From ZLKRG08 sp046048895 (GTDB lineage: Bacteria > Actinomycetota > Actinomycetes > Nanopelagicales > Nanopelagicaceae): a stretch of 64,000 nucleotides of DNA. Numbering within the stretch: position 1 is the stretch's first letter; each line of letters begins with the position of its first letter. Positions 51,449 to 61,065 of this stretch are shown one piece after another. Below the pieces are notes generated by a model, which had not been told where the DNA came from, ran no database searches, and saw only the letters and a program-made list of their open reading frames with translations. The DNA is taken from NCBI GenBank assembly GCA_046048895.1, contig JBJOFF010000002.1, positions 1-64,000 of the forward strand, read 5' to 3'. A program made the translations under genes and the position numbers.

Positions 51449-52170
51449 AGAACGACTTAGTTAATTATTTGCTTTCTGGCAATCTCTTATTGGCAATGCC
51501 GATTGCGGCGATAGCGGGATTAATCTCTTTTGCCTCGCCTTGTGTAATTCCATTAGTTCCTGGATATCTTTCGTATGCAGCAGGATTCTCCAAAAATAGA
51601 GGAAGACTTTTTATTGGTTCTCTTCTATTTGTACTTGGCTTTACCGCACTATTTGTAACTTACGGTGCGCTTTTTGGAAGTCTGGGTAATCAAATAGCAG
51701 CAAGAGCGGATAGCATCACCAGAATATTAGGTGTATTTACCATCTTGATGGGTCTAATTTTTATGGGACGGATTAACCTCATGCGTTCTTATAAATTAAA
51801 TAAAATTGCCGATAGCGGGTTAATTAGTGCGCCAGTTTTAGGTTTTCTCTTTGGACTTGGTTGGACACCATGTATTGGGCCAGCTTTAGCGGCCGTACAA
51901 ACACTGGCTATTGAGAGTGCAAGCGCCGAACGAGGTTCAGTTTTAGCGATTGCCTATTGCTTTGGACTTGGAGCTCCGTTTATTTTGAGCGGATTATTTA
52001 TTGATAAGTCGAATGCAGTTCGTAAATTTCTGGCAAAGAATGGCGAACGCATCTCCTTTATCGGCGGCCTCTTTCTGATTTTTATTGGCTTGTTACAGAT
52101 TTCCGGAAGTTGGGATGCCCTAATGAATTCTCTTAGAGGTTTTATCTCTGGATTTGAGCCACTTTTATGA
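51445..52170 (+). CDS. ccdA: Cytochrome c biogenesis protein CcdA
   Basis: 241-residue membrane protein with six helices that carries electrons from cytoplasmic thioredoxin across the membrane. The two redox cysteines are in FASPCVIPLVPGYLSY and GWTPCIGPALAAVQ, the usual positions. Overlaps its neighbours by 4 bp on both sides. Confidence 0.93.
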   Translation: MKNDLVNYLLSGNLLLAMPIAAIAGLISFASPCVIPLVPGYLSYAAGFSKNRGRLFIGSLLFVLGFTALFVTYGALFGSLGNQIAARADSITRILGVFTILMGLIFMGRINLMRSYKLNKIADSGLISAPVLGFLFGLGWTPCIGPALAAVQTLAIESASAERGSVLAIAYCFGLGAPFILSGLFIDKSNAVRKFLAKNGERISFIGGLFLIFIGLLQISGSWDALMNSLRGFISGFEPLL

Positions 52171-53612
52171 TGAGCGAAATTCAACTCGGGTTAACTGGCA
52201 GTTTTAGATATCTATGGCGCCAACTAACCAGCATGCGAACTGCACTAATACTCCTGCTATTAACTGCCTTGGCAGCTATTCCAGGATCATTACTTCCGCA
52301 GCGCACCATAAGCCCAATTTCGGTCCAAGATTTTTATCAAAATAATCCAGGTCTAGCCCGCTTTTTAGATCAACTATGGATGTTTGATGTTTATGGCTCT
52401 CCTTGGTTTAGCGCGATTTATATTCTGCTATTTATCTCACTCATTGGCTGCGTAATTCCTAGAGTCATCGAACACTCAAAAACATTATTTAAAGAACCTC
52501 CCGCCGCTCCAAGCAGATTAGAGAAGATGGAGCATTATCAAGTCTTTACGGGTGACATTACATTTGCTGAGAATTATCTAAAACGGAAACGTTTCAGAGT
52601 AAGACAAGAGGCCGATTGGATTAGCGCTGAGAAAGGTTATTTAAGAGAGTTTGGCAATGTGCTCTTTCATCTATCTCTAATCTTAATTTTGATTGGTGTA
52701 AGTCTAGGTTCGCTCTTTGGAATGCGTGGCGATTCGATTGTAAATATTGGAGAACGTTTTACCAATATTCCTACAAACTACGACTCAATTAATTATGGAA
52801 AATTGTTCTCTGATAAATCGCTTCCACCATTTATAATCAAAGCTGAGAACTTTGAAGCAAAATATAATCCGGTAACCAATGCACCAGAGGATTACACTCT
52901 TTATGTCACTGTTGCTGACGGATTAGATGGTAAGCCCGTCAAGAAAACTATAAAAGTTAATGCGCCATTAGATTTTGGTTCTACCTCTGTGTACTTACAA
53001 GCTAATGGTTATTCACCATTAGTTACTGTTAGGGATAATTATGGGAGAGTGGTTTTTCAAGGAGCAGTTCCACTCTTGCCACAAGATGCAAATTTAACTT
53101 CAACAGGTGCAATTAAAGTTCCAGATACTTCACCGCAAATTGGGTTTGTGGCAACATTTTTTCCAACTGCAGAGCAGAGCGAAGGGATGCCGGCTAGAAG
53201 CAGCTTTCCCGAGGCTCTGGCACCTATGCTGTATTTAGGCGTTTACATTGGTGATTTACAAGTTGATGATGGAATTCCGCAGTCAGTTTATAAATTAAAT
53301 ACGGAAAAGATGGAACAAGTAGGTCTCAAAGCGCTCAGAGTGGGAGAAAACTACGATTTTGAAGTTGGCTCAATCACTTTTGAAGGATATGTGCCTTGGG
53401 TTAACTTGAATATCGTTCGAGATCCAGGAAAACAGATTGCGCTAATTGGTGGAATTCTGGCGATTCTAGGATTATTAGCCTCGTTATTTACCCGTCATCG
53501 TCGAATCTGGATTCGACGAAAGGGAGAGTCTTTAGAAATTGCAGGCTTAGCAAAGAATGCAGCGCCTGGTTTGGATAAAGAGATTGCAGAAATTGTAAAG
53601 GAGTTAAATTGA
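52167..53612 (+). CDS. resB: Cytochrome c biogenesis protein ResB
   Basis: System II heme-handling subunit, 481 residues, with helices near the N-terminus (ALILLLLTALAAIPGSLLPQ; FSAIYILLFISLIGCVIP), one at LFHLSLILILIGVSLG, a large extracellular region and a last helix (IALIGGILAILGLLASLF). Works with CcsB to attach heme to apocytochrome c. Double ATG at the start; overlaps both neighbours by 4 bp. Confidence 0.93.
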   Translation: MMSEIQLGLTGSFRYLWRQLTSMRTALILLLLTALAAIPGSLLPQRTISPISVQDFYQNNPGLARFLDQLWMFDVYGSPWFSAIYILLFISLIGCVIPRVIEHSKTLFKEPPAAPSRLEKMEHYQVFTGDITFAENYLKRKRFRVRQEADWISAEKGYLREFGNVLFHLSLILILIGVSLGSLFGMRGDSIVNIGERFTNIPTNYDSINYGKLFSDKSLPPFIIKAENFEAKYNPVTNAPEDYTLYVTVADGLDGKPVKKTIKVNAPLDFGSTSVYLQANGYSPLVTVRDNYGRVVFQGAVPLLPQDANLTSTGAIKVPDTSPQIGFVATFFPTAEQSEGMPARSSFPEALAPMLYLGVYIGDLQVDDGIPQSVYKLNTEKMEQVGLKALRVGENYDFEVGSITFEGYVPWVNLNIVRDPGKQIALIGGILAILGLLASLFTRHRRIWIRRKGESLEIAGLAKNAAPGLDKEIAEIVKELN

Positions 53613-54526
53613 ACGCCAAGAATTGGGCTTACCTTTCAAATTATCTGGTCTATTCAAGCATGGTGGTTTACACATTAGCCTTCTTGGCTCACGCATATGA
53701 GACTGCAATGTCTGTTCGTAGCCCTGAAGTTTCGGAAAAGGCTGAAGGTAATTTATTAACAAAGACTTTGGATTATGCGAAGACTGAAAAAATTGCACGT
53801 ATCGCAACAGCATTTATGATCCTGGCAACACTACTTTTATTTGGTGGAGTTGTTGCTCGTGGCATCTCTGCGAGTCGAGTGCCTTGGAGCAATATGTATG
53901 AATTCTCCATTACTGGTGCATTTGCATTTAGCGCAGCTTATTTGTTGACACTTCGTAAATACGATCTGCGTTGGCTGGGTTTGCCAATCTCCATTTTTAT
54001 TTTGTTGGTACTAGGTACTGCGGTCACAATTCTTTATCGTCCAAGCGCACCGTTGGTCCCTGCACTTAAATCAACTTGGTTAGTAATTCACGTTTCAGCT
54101 GCAATTATCTCTGGCGGTGTATTCTTCTTAGCTAACGTAATTTCTGGAATGTACCTATGGTTAGATTCAATTGAAAAGCGCGGTGGTCGCAATCCTTGGG
54201 CGAAGCGCTTGCCTGATTTAGAAACTTTGGATCAACTTGCTTATCGCCTAGTGGCCTTTGTATTTCCACTTTGGACTTTCTCGGTAATCGCAGGTGCGAT
54301 CTGGGCAGAGCATGCCTGGGGTCGTTACTGGGGCTGGGATCCAAAAGAGACTTGGGCTTTTATTACTTGGGTTGCCTATGCCGCTTATCTGCACGCCCGC
54401 GTAACTGTTGGGTGGCGTGGCCGTAAAGCAGCTTGGCTCTGCCTAATTGCAGGTTCAACCTTTATCTTCAATTATGTTTATGTAAATATTTGGGGAACCG
54501 GTAAGCACACCTACTCCGGTTTATAA
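53609..54526 (+). CDS. ccsB: Cytochrome c biogenesis protein CcsB
   Basis: Heme-delivery subunit, 305 residues, about eight helices. The tryptophan-rich WWD-type loop is WGRYWGWDPKETWAFITW, and conserved histidines are in VIHVSAAIISGGVFF and YLHARV. TTG start overlapping the resB stop. With ResB it forms the System II synthetase. The 3' end overlaps the convergent small membrane gene by 6 bp. Confidence 0.94.
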   Translation: MNAKNWAYLSNYLVYSSMVVYTLAFLAHAYETAMSVRSPEVSEKAEGNLLTKTLDYAKTEKIARIATAFMILATLLLFGGVVARGISASRVPWSNMYEFSITGAFAFSAAYLLTLRKYDLRWLGLPISIFILLVLGTAVTILYRPSAPLVPALKSTWLVIHVSAAIISGGVFFLANVISGMYLWLDSIEKRGGRNPWAKRLPDLETLDQLAYRLVAFVFPLWTFSVIAGAIWAEHAWGRYWGWDPKETWAFITWVAYAAYLHARVTVGWRGRKAAWLCLIAGSTFIFNYVYVNIWGTGKHTYSGL

Positions 54527-54772
54527 ACCGCGCAAGAAATCGGGATCATCGTCTGGACCTTTTGGTCCTCTGCCTTTTGGCGGTTTACGATATCTATTTT
54601 TACCGGCAATAATCCAAGCAATTGGACCAACGTAGGTAACTAATAGCGAAACCAGGATCCATCCCCATTTAGGCATCAATTTAATATTGGACTCATCGGT
54701 ACGTGAAATATCTGCAATGGCATAAATTGCTAGCGCGATAGGCAAGATGTAAATAAAAATAAATCTAAGCAT
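54521..54772 (-). CDS. PLD nuclease N-terminal-like small membrane protein
   Basis: 83-residue protein with two membrane spans (FIFIYILPIALAIYAIAD; WGWILVSLLVTYVGPIAWIIAG) and a basic/Asp tail, matching the small PF13396 family (PLDc_N). Function is unknown in the family. The ATG at 54772 overlaps the menA stop (TAATG), so it is the last gene of the menE-menA unit. Confidence 0.78.
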   Translation of the reverse strand: MLRFIFIYILPIALAIYAIADISRTDESNIKLMPKWGWILVSLLVTYVGPIAWIIAGKNRYRKPPKGRGPKGPDDDPDFLRGL

Positions 54773-55620
54773 TAGATATTCACCAAAGTTCCGATTGAAA
54801 TTAGCGCGCAAAGTGTTAATTGAAATTTGCCAGTTTTACCTAACACCTCAATTAACTCCTTGCCGTTTCTAAACTTTATCTCATTAAGCAATTTCATTGC
54901 CGTAAATATTCCCAAAGCCGCCAATATTGTGACGGTAAAAGCAGTGAAGATAGCGATAAAGATTAAGAACATAAAGAAGCGACGGGCGCGTAGATCGCCC
55001 AGGCGTACCGCCATGGTCTCTTTGCCTGCTTTTCGGTCGCCTTCGATGTCGCGAATATTATTGACAGCCAGCAATGCACATGCCACAGCGCCATTTGAGA
55101 TCGCAACCATGATGGCCTCAATTGTGATTTGGCCAGTCTGGCTGTAAAAAGTACCCAGCGTCGCAACTAGCCCGAAGAAGATAAAAACATAAATCTCACC
55201 TTGTCCGCGATATCCATATGGATTTTTACCCCCGGTATATCGCCAGGCAGAGATAATTGCTGCTAACCCAATTGCGATGAACCAATAAGAAGTTCGAGTT
55301 GCTAGATAAAGTCCAGCAATCGCACCAATACCGAATGCTACGAAAGCGGCTTGTTTAACTTCAGCTGCACTTGCTAAACCACTAGCTACTAATCGAGTTG
55401 GGCCAATTCGCTCTTCATCGGTGCCTTTAACACCATCGGAGTAATCATTTGCATAATTAACTGCAATTTGAAGCGCCAATCCAACAGTTAGCGCAAGGAG
55501 TGCATTTACTAAATTGAATTCAGGATATGCAATAGCTACGGCTACTAGAACTGGCGCGATTGCTGCAGGAAGGGTTTTGGTTCTTGCTCCAATAATCCAT
55601 CTATTTCCAGGCTGATTCAT
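54772..55620 (-). CDS. menA: 1,4-dihydroxy-2-naphthoate prenyltransferase
   Basis: UbiA-family membrane enzyme, 282 residues, attaching a polyprenyl chain to DHNA. The Asp motif NYANDYSDGVKGTDEERIGP and the second motif NNIRDIEGDRKAGKETMAVRLG are complete. The ATG is inside the end of menE (4-bp overlap). Downstream of MenE and next to menBCDF on the other strand, so all menaquinone steps up to methylation are local. Confidence 0.94.
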   Translation of the reverse strand: MNQPGNRWIIGARTKTLPAAIAPVLVAVAIAYPEFNLVNALLALTVGLALQIAVNYANDYSDGVKGTDEERIGPTRLVASGLASAAEVKQAAFVAFGIGAIAGLYLATRTSYWFIAIGLAAIISAWRYTGGKNPYGYRGQGEIYVFIFFGLVATLGTFYSQTGQITIEAIMVAISNGAVACALLAVNNIRDIEGDRKAGKETMAVRLGDLRARRFFMFLIFIAIFTAFTVTILAALGIFTAMKLLNEIKFRNGKELIEVLGKTGKFQLTLCALISIGTLVNI

Positions 55621-56567
55621 TTGGCTAACTTACCAAGCGCTTGGCGATCTATCTTCTCTAATGCCGTCCTTGGTATTTCTGAGACTCTATAAATGTTGGC
55701 TGCTTTGACTCCAAATTTAACTGAGAGCACTAATTGAATTTCATCATCACTAGCTTGGCTGGTGGTTGCAATGTTTAATGAGGCGCCCCACTCGGAATTC
55801 TCAATTCCAAACGCAGCGAAATCTTCACCTAGCGCCATTTCAACTTTGCTTAGTGAGACTTTTTTGCCACCGCTATTAATTACATCATCTGCGCGTCCGA
55901 GCACAATCAATTTTCCATTTTCAATTTTGCCTAAATCACTTGTGACAAAAAATCCATCTTTTAGTTCGACGCGCGCCAATATTGGGCCTTTAATTTCAAT
56001 GGTTTCACCAATTCGAATTTCTACACCAGGTAATGGAGTGCCGTCGTAAACGCATCCACCAGAAGTTTCGGTCATTCCATAAGTGGTAATGCAATTAATT
56101 CCTTTAGCTTTGGCATCGCTTAACAGGGTTGCATCTGCGTGGGCACCACCGACTAAAACTGCTTTGCAACCTTGTAAATGTTTAAGCAATTGCGAATCAC
56201 CATTTAGCGCGCGAAACAATTGTGTAGGAACAATTGCGGTGAAATCAGCTTGTTCATTCTGAGTAACAGGAGTTGTTCCAAGTTCAATAGATCTGATCAA
56301 TACATTTAATCCTGCAGTATGTTCTGGGGATAGTAATAAAGACCATCGATCACCAGGTTTTGCACCCAGATATTCATTAGCGTTACGAGCGCTATAAATC
56401 ATGGCGCTAGCTGGCAGAAAAATCTCTTTCGGCGCTCCAGTTGAGCCACTAGTAGATATAGAAATATCCCAACTATTGCGCAGCGCATCGACCAAATTTT
56501 CTAAAGTTTGTGCAGTCGACCACGAATGCTGGTATTTGAATACGCCTGACTTTGCCTTGTTTTCCAT
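55617..56567 (-). CDS. menE: o-succinylbenzoate-CoA ligase
   Basis: Adenylate-forming ligase, 316 residues, shorter than most (about 360-480). The phosphate loop ISTSGSTGAPKEI, ITTYGMTETSGGCVYDG and VLGRADDVINSGGKKVSL (hinge) and a reduced C-terminal lid are present. Position between menA and the divergent menB fixes the role. Divergent start is 21 bp from the menB ATG. Confidence 0.9.
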   Translation of the reverse strand: MENKAKSGVFKYQHSWSTAQTLENLVDALRNSWDISISTSGSTGAPKEIFLPASAMIYSARNANEYLGAKPGDRWSLLLSPEHTAGLNVLIRSIELGTTPVTQNEQADFTAIVPTQLFRALNGDSQLLKHLQGCKAVLVGGAHADATLLSDAKAKGINCITTYGMTETSGGCVYDGTPLPGVEIRIGETIEIKGPILARVELKDGFFVTSDLGKIENGKLIVLGRADDVINSGGKKVSLSKVEMALGEDFAAFGIENSEWGASLNIATTSQASDDEIQLVLSVKFGVKAANIYRVSEIPRTALEKIDRQALGKLAK

Positions 56568-56575
56568 GACCCCCG

Positions 56576-56581
56576 TAGGCT
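56576..56581 (+). promoter_or_regulatory. -10-like element of leaderless menB transcript
   Basis: TAGGCT with 7 nt to the ATG at 56589 and no ribosome-binding site. Confidence 0.5.
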
Positions 56582-56588
56582 AAGGCGC

Positions 56589-57467
56589 ATGAGCAAGCCA
56601 ATCAAGCGTGAGTTCCCGAGTCGCGATATTCCTAAGTGGGTAAATGTAGGTACTTCGCATAATTTCGAAGATATCGTTTATGAAACTGCCGAAGGCATCG
56701 CCAAAATCACGATCAATCGTCCTCAAGTGCGCAATGCATTTCGCCCGCAGACCATTATTGAATTAAAGGAAGCTTTTGATTTAGCTCGTGATGATGAGCA
56801 AATTGGCGTGGTGATCTTTACTGGTGCTGGTGACGAAGCATTCTGTTCTGGTGGCGATATCAGTGTTCGCGGCGATGACGGCTACATCGGTGACGATGCA
56901 GTTGGCTCTAAAGGTATTGGCCGACTAAATGTTTTAGATTTACAGATCCAGATTCGCAGAATGCCAAAGCCAGTAATTGCAATGGTTGCTGGTTGGGCTA
57001 TCGGTGGCGGACATGTTTTGCATGTGGTCTGCGATTTAACAATCGCAGCAGAGAATGCAAAGTTTGGGCAGACCGGACCAATGGTTGGATCTTTTGATGG
57101 CGGGTATGGCGCAGGTTTACTTGCACGTCATGTTGGCCAGAAGAAGGCGCGTGAAATTTGGTTCTTAACTCGTTCTTATGATGCTAAAGAAGCTTTGGAT
57201 ATGGGACTAGTAAACACAGTGGTGCCAGTTAAGGAACTAGAAGCAGAGACAGTGCAATGGGCGCGTGAGATGCTACAAAATTCTCCACTAGCACTTCGTT
57301 TACTTAAAGCTGGTTTAAATGCAGCTGATGACGGCCTAGCAGGCGTTCAGCAATTGGCTGGCGATGCAACGCTGCTCTTTTATATGACCGAAGAGGGCCA
57401 AGAAGGTCGCGATGCATATAAAGAGAAGCGCAAGCCTGACTTCGGTAAGTACCCAAAGCGTCCGTAA
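56589..57467 (+). CDS. menB: 1,4-dihydroxy-2-naphthoyl-CoA synthase
   Basis: Crotonase-fold ring-closing enzyme of menaquinone synthesis, 292 residues. AFCSGGDISVRG forms part of the oxyanion hole, GWAIGGGHVLHVVCDLTIAA the second half, and FGQTGPMVGSFDGGYGAG the MenB-specific loop. Leaderless. The stop overlaps the menC start (TAATG). Confidence 0.96.
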   Translation: MSKPIKREFPSRDIPKWVNVGTSHNFEDIVYETAEGIAKITINRPQVRNAFRPQTIIELKEAFDLARDDEQIGVVIFTGAGDEAFCSGGDISVRGDDGYIGDDAVGSKGIGRLNVLDLQIQIRRMPKPVIAMVAGWAIGGGHVLHVVCDLTIAAENAKFGQTGPMVGSFDGGYGAGLLARHVGQKKAREIWFLTRSYDAKEALDMGLVNTVVPVKELEAETVQWAREMLQNSPLALRLLKAGLNAADDGLAGVQQLAGDATLLFYMTEEGQEGRDAYKEKRKPDFGKYPKRP

Positions 57468-58420
57468 TGCTCAACGAAATACTTGCAACATTGCAAGTGC
57501 TCACTCTGCCGACGCGCACAAATTTTCGATCGGTAACTAAACGCGAAGTTGCGCTATTTCAAGGCCCAAATGGCTGGGGAGAATTCTCACCTTTTTTAGA
57601 GTACGAAAAGGAAGAAGCAGCCTATTGGTTAGCTGCAGGAATTGAAGCTGCTTTTGGTGATTTACCACTTACTCATCGCAATGAAATTGAAGTCAACGCA
57701 ACTTTGCCATCAGTAGATACCAAGATTGATATAGAAAATATTTTGAGTTGGTATCCCGGAGCTAAAGTTGTAAAAATAAAAGTTGGTGGAGATTTGGCTC
57801 ATGACATTGCTCGAATTGAAAATGCACTTGAAGTAAATTCGAAACTAAAAATAAGACTCGATGTAAATGGTGGCTGGAGCGTCAAAGAGGCAGAGCAAGC
57901 TGTTGCACAGATAATTGATCGGATTGGAATTGAAAAGATTGAATACATCGAACAACCGGTCGCAACTATTGAAGAGCTAAAAGAATTAAATCTTCCAATT
58001 CCAGTGGTAGGGGATGAAGTAATTCGAAAAGCTGCTGATCCTTTTAAGTTAGATTTAAATGGTGCGGTAGATATCTTGATGCTTAAAGTTTCTCCGCTAG
58101 GTGGCATTAAACGCGCCAAAGAGATCGCTGCTCATCACAAATTACCAGTTGTGGTATCTAGCGCTTTGGAATCTGCGGTTGGCATTTCCCATGGGTTAAA
58201 ACTTGCGGCATCATTACCTGAATTAAATTACGCCTGCGGTTTAGGAACTGGAAAGTTACTTGCTAACGATGTGGCGGACCTGCCAATAATTGAAGGACGC
58301 ATGAAGCTAAGTAACGTGGTTCCAAGCGGCATGCTGAATTATCAAGCGGCTCCTGAGCGCATCACTTGGTGGCAAAGACGAATTCGCGATAGTTTTGAAG
58401 TATGGCAAGCACGGAATTAG
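57467..58420 (+). CDS. menC: o-succinylbenzoate synthase
   Basis: Enolase-superfamily dehydratase, 317 residues. The catalytic lysine pair is in VVKIKVGGD, metal ligands are in LDVNGGW, IEYIEQPV and VGDEV, and the second lysine in MLKVSPLGG. It makes o-succinylbenzoate from SHCHC. No MenH gene is adjacent; pyruvate loss may be done elsewhere. Overlaps menD by 19 bp. Confidence 0.92.
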   Translation: MLNEILATLQVLTLPTRTNFRSVTKREVALFQGPNGWGEFSPFLEYEKEEAAYWLAAGIEAAFGDLPLTHRNEIEVNATLPSVDTKIDIENILSWYPGAKVVKIKVGGDLAHDIARIENALEVNSKLKIRLDVNGGWSVKEAEQAVAQIIDRIGIEKIEYIEQPVATIEELKELNLPIPVVGDEVIRKAADPFKLDLNGAVDILMLKVSPLGGIKRAKEIAAHHKLPVVVSSALESAVGISHGLKLAASLPELNYACGLGTGKLLANDVADLPIIEGRMKLSNVVPSGMLNYQAAPERITWWQRRIRDSFEVWQARN

Positions 58421-59871
58421 CGCGCAAAGTAATCCGTGACTTAATAGAGCACGGAATTACTGATTTTGTGCTGAGTCCGGGATCTAGAAATGCGCCACTT
58501 TCGATTGCACTTTACGAAGCAGAAGCACGAGGCTTAATTGAGCTTCACATACGGATCGACGAACGTACTGCCGCATTCTTCGCGCTAGGAATTACTAAAG
58601 CGAGCAAACGTCCCGCAGTTGTGATCTGTACTAGCGGGACTGCGGTAGCAAATTATTATCCAGCATTTCTAGAAGCCTTTCATAGTGATTTACCTTTAAT
58701 TGTGCTCAGCGCAGATCGACCTGAGAGGCTTCGTCAAACAGGTGCAAATCAGACAACTAATCAAGTTCATCTATTTAATTGTGGCCGTTTCTTTAGCGGA
58801 GAAAAATATGAATTACATAAAACCGGACCAACCCATATTAATTTAGAATTTGATGAACCACTTTTGTCGGAAGATAAAAGCGATTGGTTAATTAATTTAT
58901 CTTCGAAAAAGTTAATTCAGACCAAGAGTGATGCAGAGAAATTTGAGGTGCCAAGCGGTAAGGGCATAGTAATTGCTGGACATGATGGAATTGATGTTAC
59001 AGATTTTGTAAATCAACTTGGAGTTCCGCTAATTGCAGAGAATCCTCTTTCATATCCAAATGCAGTTGCTCATGCTTCGCTTTTTAGTTCAAAGCTAGAG
59101 ATTGATTGGGTAGTTGTGGTTGGTCGGACCACTTTATCTAGAAGTACCAATGCTTTAATAGCTAAAGCAAGAGAAGTATTTGTAATAGATCCACGGGCTG
59201 CAAAAGTTGATCCAAAGCGCAGCGCTACCAAGATTTTTGACCAAGTTCCTCAGATAGTTGGTAACGCTGAGAAATGGCAGCTAACCAGTGAATTAATCAA
59301 GATTGATCAATGGTGCGAGCCAGCGGTAGCGCAATGCATTGCAGCAAAGTTACCTAACGGAGCTACTTTATATATCTCTTCATCAAGACCGATCCGAGAT
59401 TTCGAGAGCTTTGCAGCTCCAAGAGCTGGGGTAGAAGTCTTTGCCAATCGCGGTTTAGCTGGAATTGATGGCAATTTATCTACTGCTATAGGTATCGCGG
59501 CCAAACGTGAGGCTACCTATGCAGTAGTTGGTGATTTGGCATTTCTACATGATTTAACGGCTTTAGTTAACCAAGAAGCGCTCAAATTGAAGTTGATAGT
59601 TGTAAATAACGATGGCGGCGGAATTTTTTCAACTCTGCCACAAGCTGGAGTAACTGGATTTGAGAAGATATTCGGAACTCCGCACGGCCGCAATTTGGTG
59701 AAGCTTGCTTCAGCTTTTGATATTCCGGTTACTGAAGTTAGAGATCTAAATGCGCTCTCAGATTTCATGAGCGCACCGACTCGATTTGAAATTGCAATTT
59801 TGCAGATGCCTGATCGCGAAGCAAATGCGAAATTGATAAAAGAGTTAGCGCAACGCGTTAATTATCGGTAA
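58402..59871 (+). CDS. menD: SEPHCHC synthase
   Basis: Thiamine diphosphate enzyme, 489 residues, adding 2-oxoglutarate-derived succinyl to isochorismate. N-terminal PYR domain TDFVLSPGSRNAPLSIAL with the catalytic Glu region, CTSGTAVANYYPAFLEA, and the PP domain GDLAFLHDLTAL ... VVNNDGGGIFSTLPQ. Begins inside menC; the 3' end overlaps menF on the other strand by 27 bp. Confidence 0.95.
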   Translation: MASTELARKVIRDLIEHGITDFVLSPGSRNAPLSIALYEAEARGLIELHIRIDERTAAFFALGITKASKRPAVVICTSGTAVANYYPAFLEAFHSDLPLIVLSADRPERLRQTGANQTTNQVHLFNCGRFFSGEKYELHKTGPTHINLEFDEPLLSEDKSDWLINLSSKKLIQTKSDAEKFEVPSGKGIVIAGHDGIDVTDFVNQLGVPLIAENPLSYPNAVAHASLFSSKLEIDWVVVVGRTTLSRSTNALIAKAREVFVIDPRAAKVDPKRSATKIFDQVPQIVGNAEKWQLTSELIKIDQWCEPAVAQCIAAKLPNGATLYISSSRPIRDFESFAAPRAGVEVFANRGLAGIDGNLSTAIGIAAKREATYAVVGDLAFLHDLTALVNQEALKLKLIVVNNDGGGIFSTLPQAGVTGFEKIFGTPHGRNLVKLASAFDIPVTEVRDLNALSDFMSAPTRFEIAILQMPDREANAKLIKELAQRVNYR

Positions 59872-61065
59872 GAATTTTGCTTGGCTCTCTGCAACTTCAC
59901 GAGCTGCATCTGAACCAGCCACAATGCCACAACCTGCAAAGGCATGTATTTCTTTTCCATCGATGAAACCACAACGAAGTGCAATTCCTTGTTCACCTTC
60001 ACCTTTGGCATCTATCCAACCAATTGGACCGGCATAACGACGGCGATTAATTCCTTCGATTCTTTTAATTAAAGTCGCAGCTTGCGCAGTTGGAGTGCCG
60101 CATACAGCTGCAGACGGGTGCAATTTAGTGAGAATTGCGAAGATATCGACAACTTTATGGCTCTCTTTAATTGCGCCTGTCACATCGGTAGCTAGATGCA
60201 TCACATTTGAAAGGTGCAGCACAAATGGGGAATCAGGAACATTTGTGGACGAACAAAATGGTGAAAGCGCATCCGCTACAGATCTAACTGCATATTCGTG
60301 CTCTTCAAGATCTTTTGAGGATCTAGCAAGGGAGGCAGCTAAAGCTAAATCTTTATCATCATCTCCCGTTTTACTGATAGTTCCGGCAAGGACTCGCGAA
60401 ACCACCATCGCATTATTTAAGCGAATTAATAGCTCTGGAGTTGCGCCAATCAAACCGCTATTTGAATAGACCCAAGTACCTGGATATTCCTTGGCTAAAT
60501 TTCGAAGTACTGATCTTGGATCAACATCACCATCAGCATCTGCCACAATTTCACGCGCCAATACGACCTTATCCAAAGAATCCTCTTGGATTTCAGTTAC
60601 CGCAGTTAGAACTTTCTCTCTCCAATTATCTACATCGCTCTGGCGCCAAGATATTTTTGGAATTGGATTCGCTTCGGAACGTGTCAATAATTTTGGTTGT
60701 GCTTCATTGCCAATCCAAGTTATCCAAGTCGATTGGTTGCGCTTACCTACGACAACTTTCGGAATTACTAATTCGCTCTCCTCGTTCTCATCAAAAGAGA
60801 ATGAAGTAAACAAAACTGGACCAGTGCCAGGCCCAAGCACATCATTATTGATATGAAATGAATCTAAGTGTTGATGCCACCATTTACGTGCATCTTCAAA
60901 GCGATTAGCACCCTTAACTTTTGTTGATGCGTAAATTCCCCAGCCAACTAAACCTTCACCATTTCTTACCCAGGTATAAGGATTTTGATCAGGTAGCAGT
61001 TCTAGTAGAGGAAGATGCGCACCTAATCTGGCGGTATTTACAACGGTACTAATTTGCTCGACCAA
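59845..61065 (-). CDS. menF: Isochorismate synthase
   Basis: Chorismate-binding enzyme of 406 residues. The C-terminal core has KVVLAREIVADADGDVDP (catalytic Lys), LLIRLNNAMVVSRVLAGTIS, LHPSAAVCGTPTAQA and AGCGIVAGSDA. Feeds MenD. TTG start 17 bp inside bioY, so it is translated from the same mRNA; no other start is close. The pair bioY-menF is a curious operon. Confidence 0.93.
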   Translation of the reverse strand: MVEQISTVVNTARLGAHLPLLELLPDQNPYTWVRNGEGLVGWGIYASTKVKGANRFEDARKWWHQHLDSFHINNDVLGPGTGPVLFTSFSFDENEESELVIPKVVVGKRNQSTWITWIGNEAQPKLLTRSEANPIPKISWRQSDVDNWREKVLTAVTEIQEDSLDKVVLAREIVADADGDVDPRSVLRNLAKEYPGTWVYSNSGLIGATPELLIRLNNAMVVSRVLAGTISKTGDDDKDLALAASLARSSKDLEEHEYAVRSVADALSPFCSSTNVPDSPFVLHLSNVMHLATDVTGAIKESHKVVDIFAILTKLHPSAAVCGTPTAQAATLIKRIEGINRRRYAGPIGWIDAKGEGEQGIALRCGFIDGKEIHAFAGCGIVAGSDAAREVAESQAKFLPIINALR

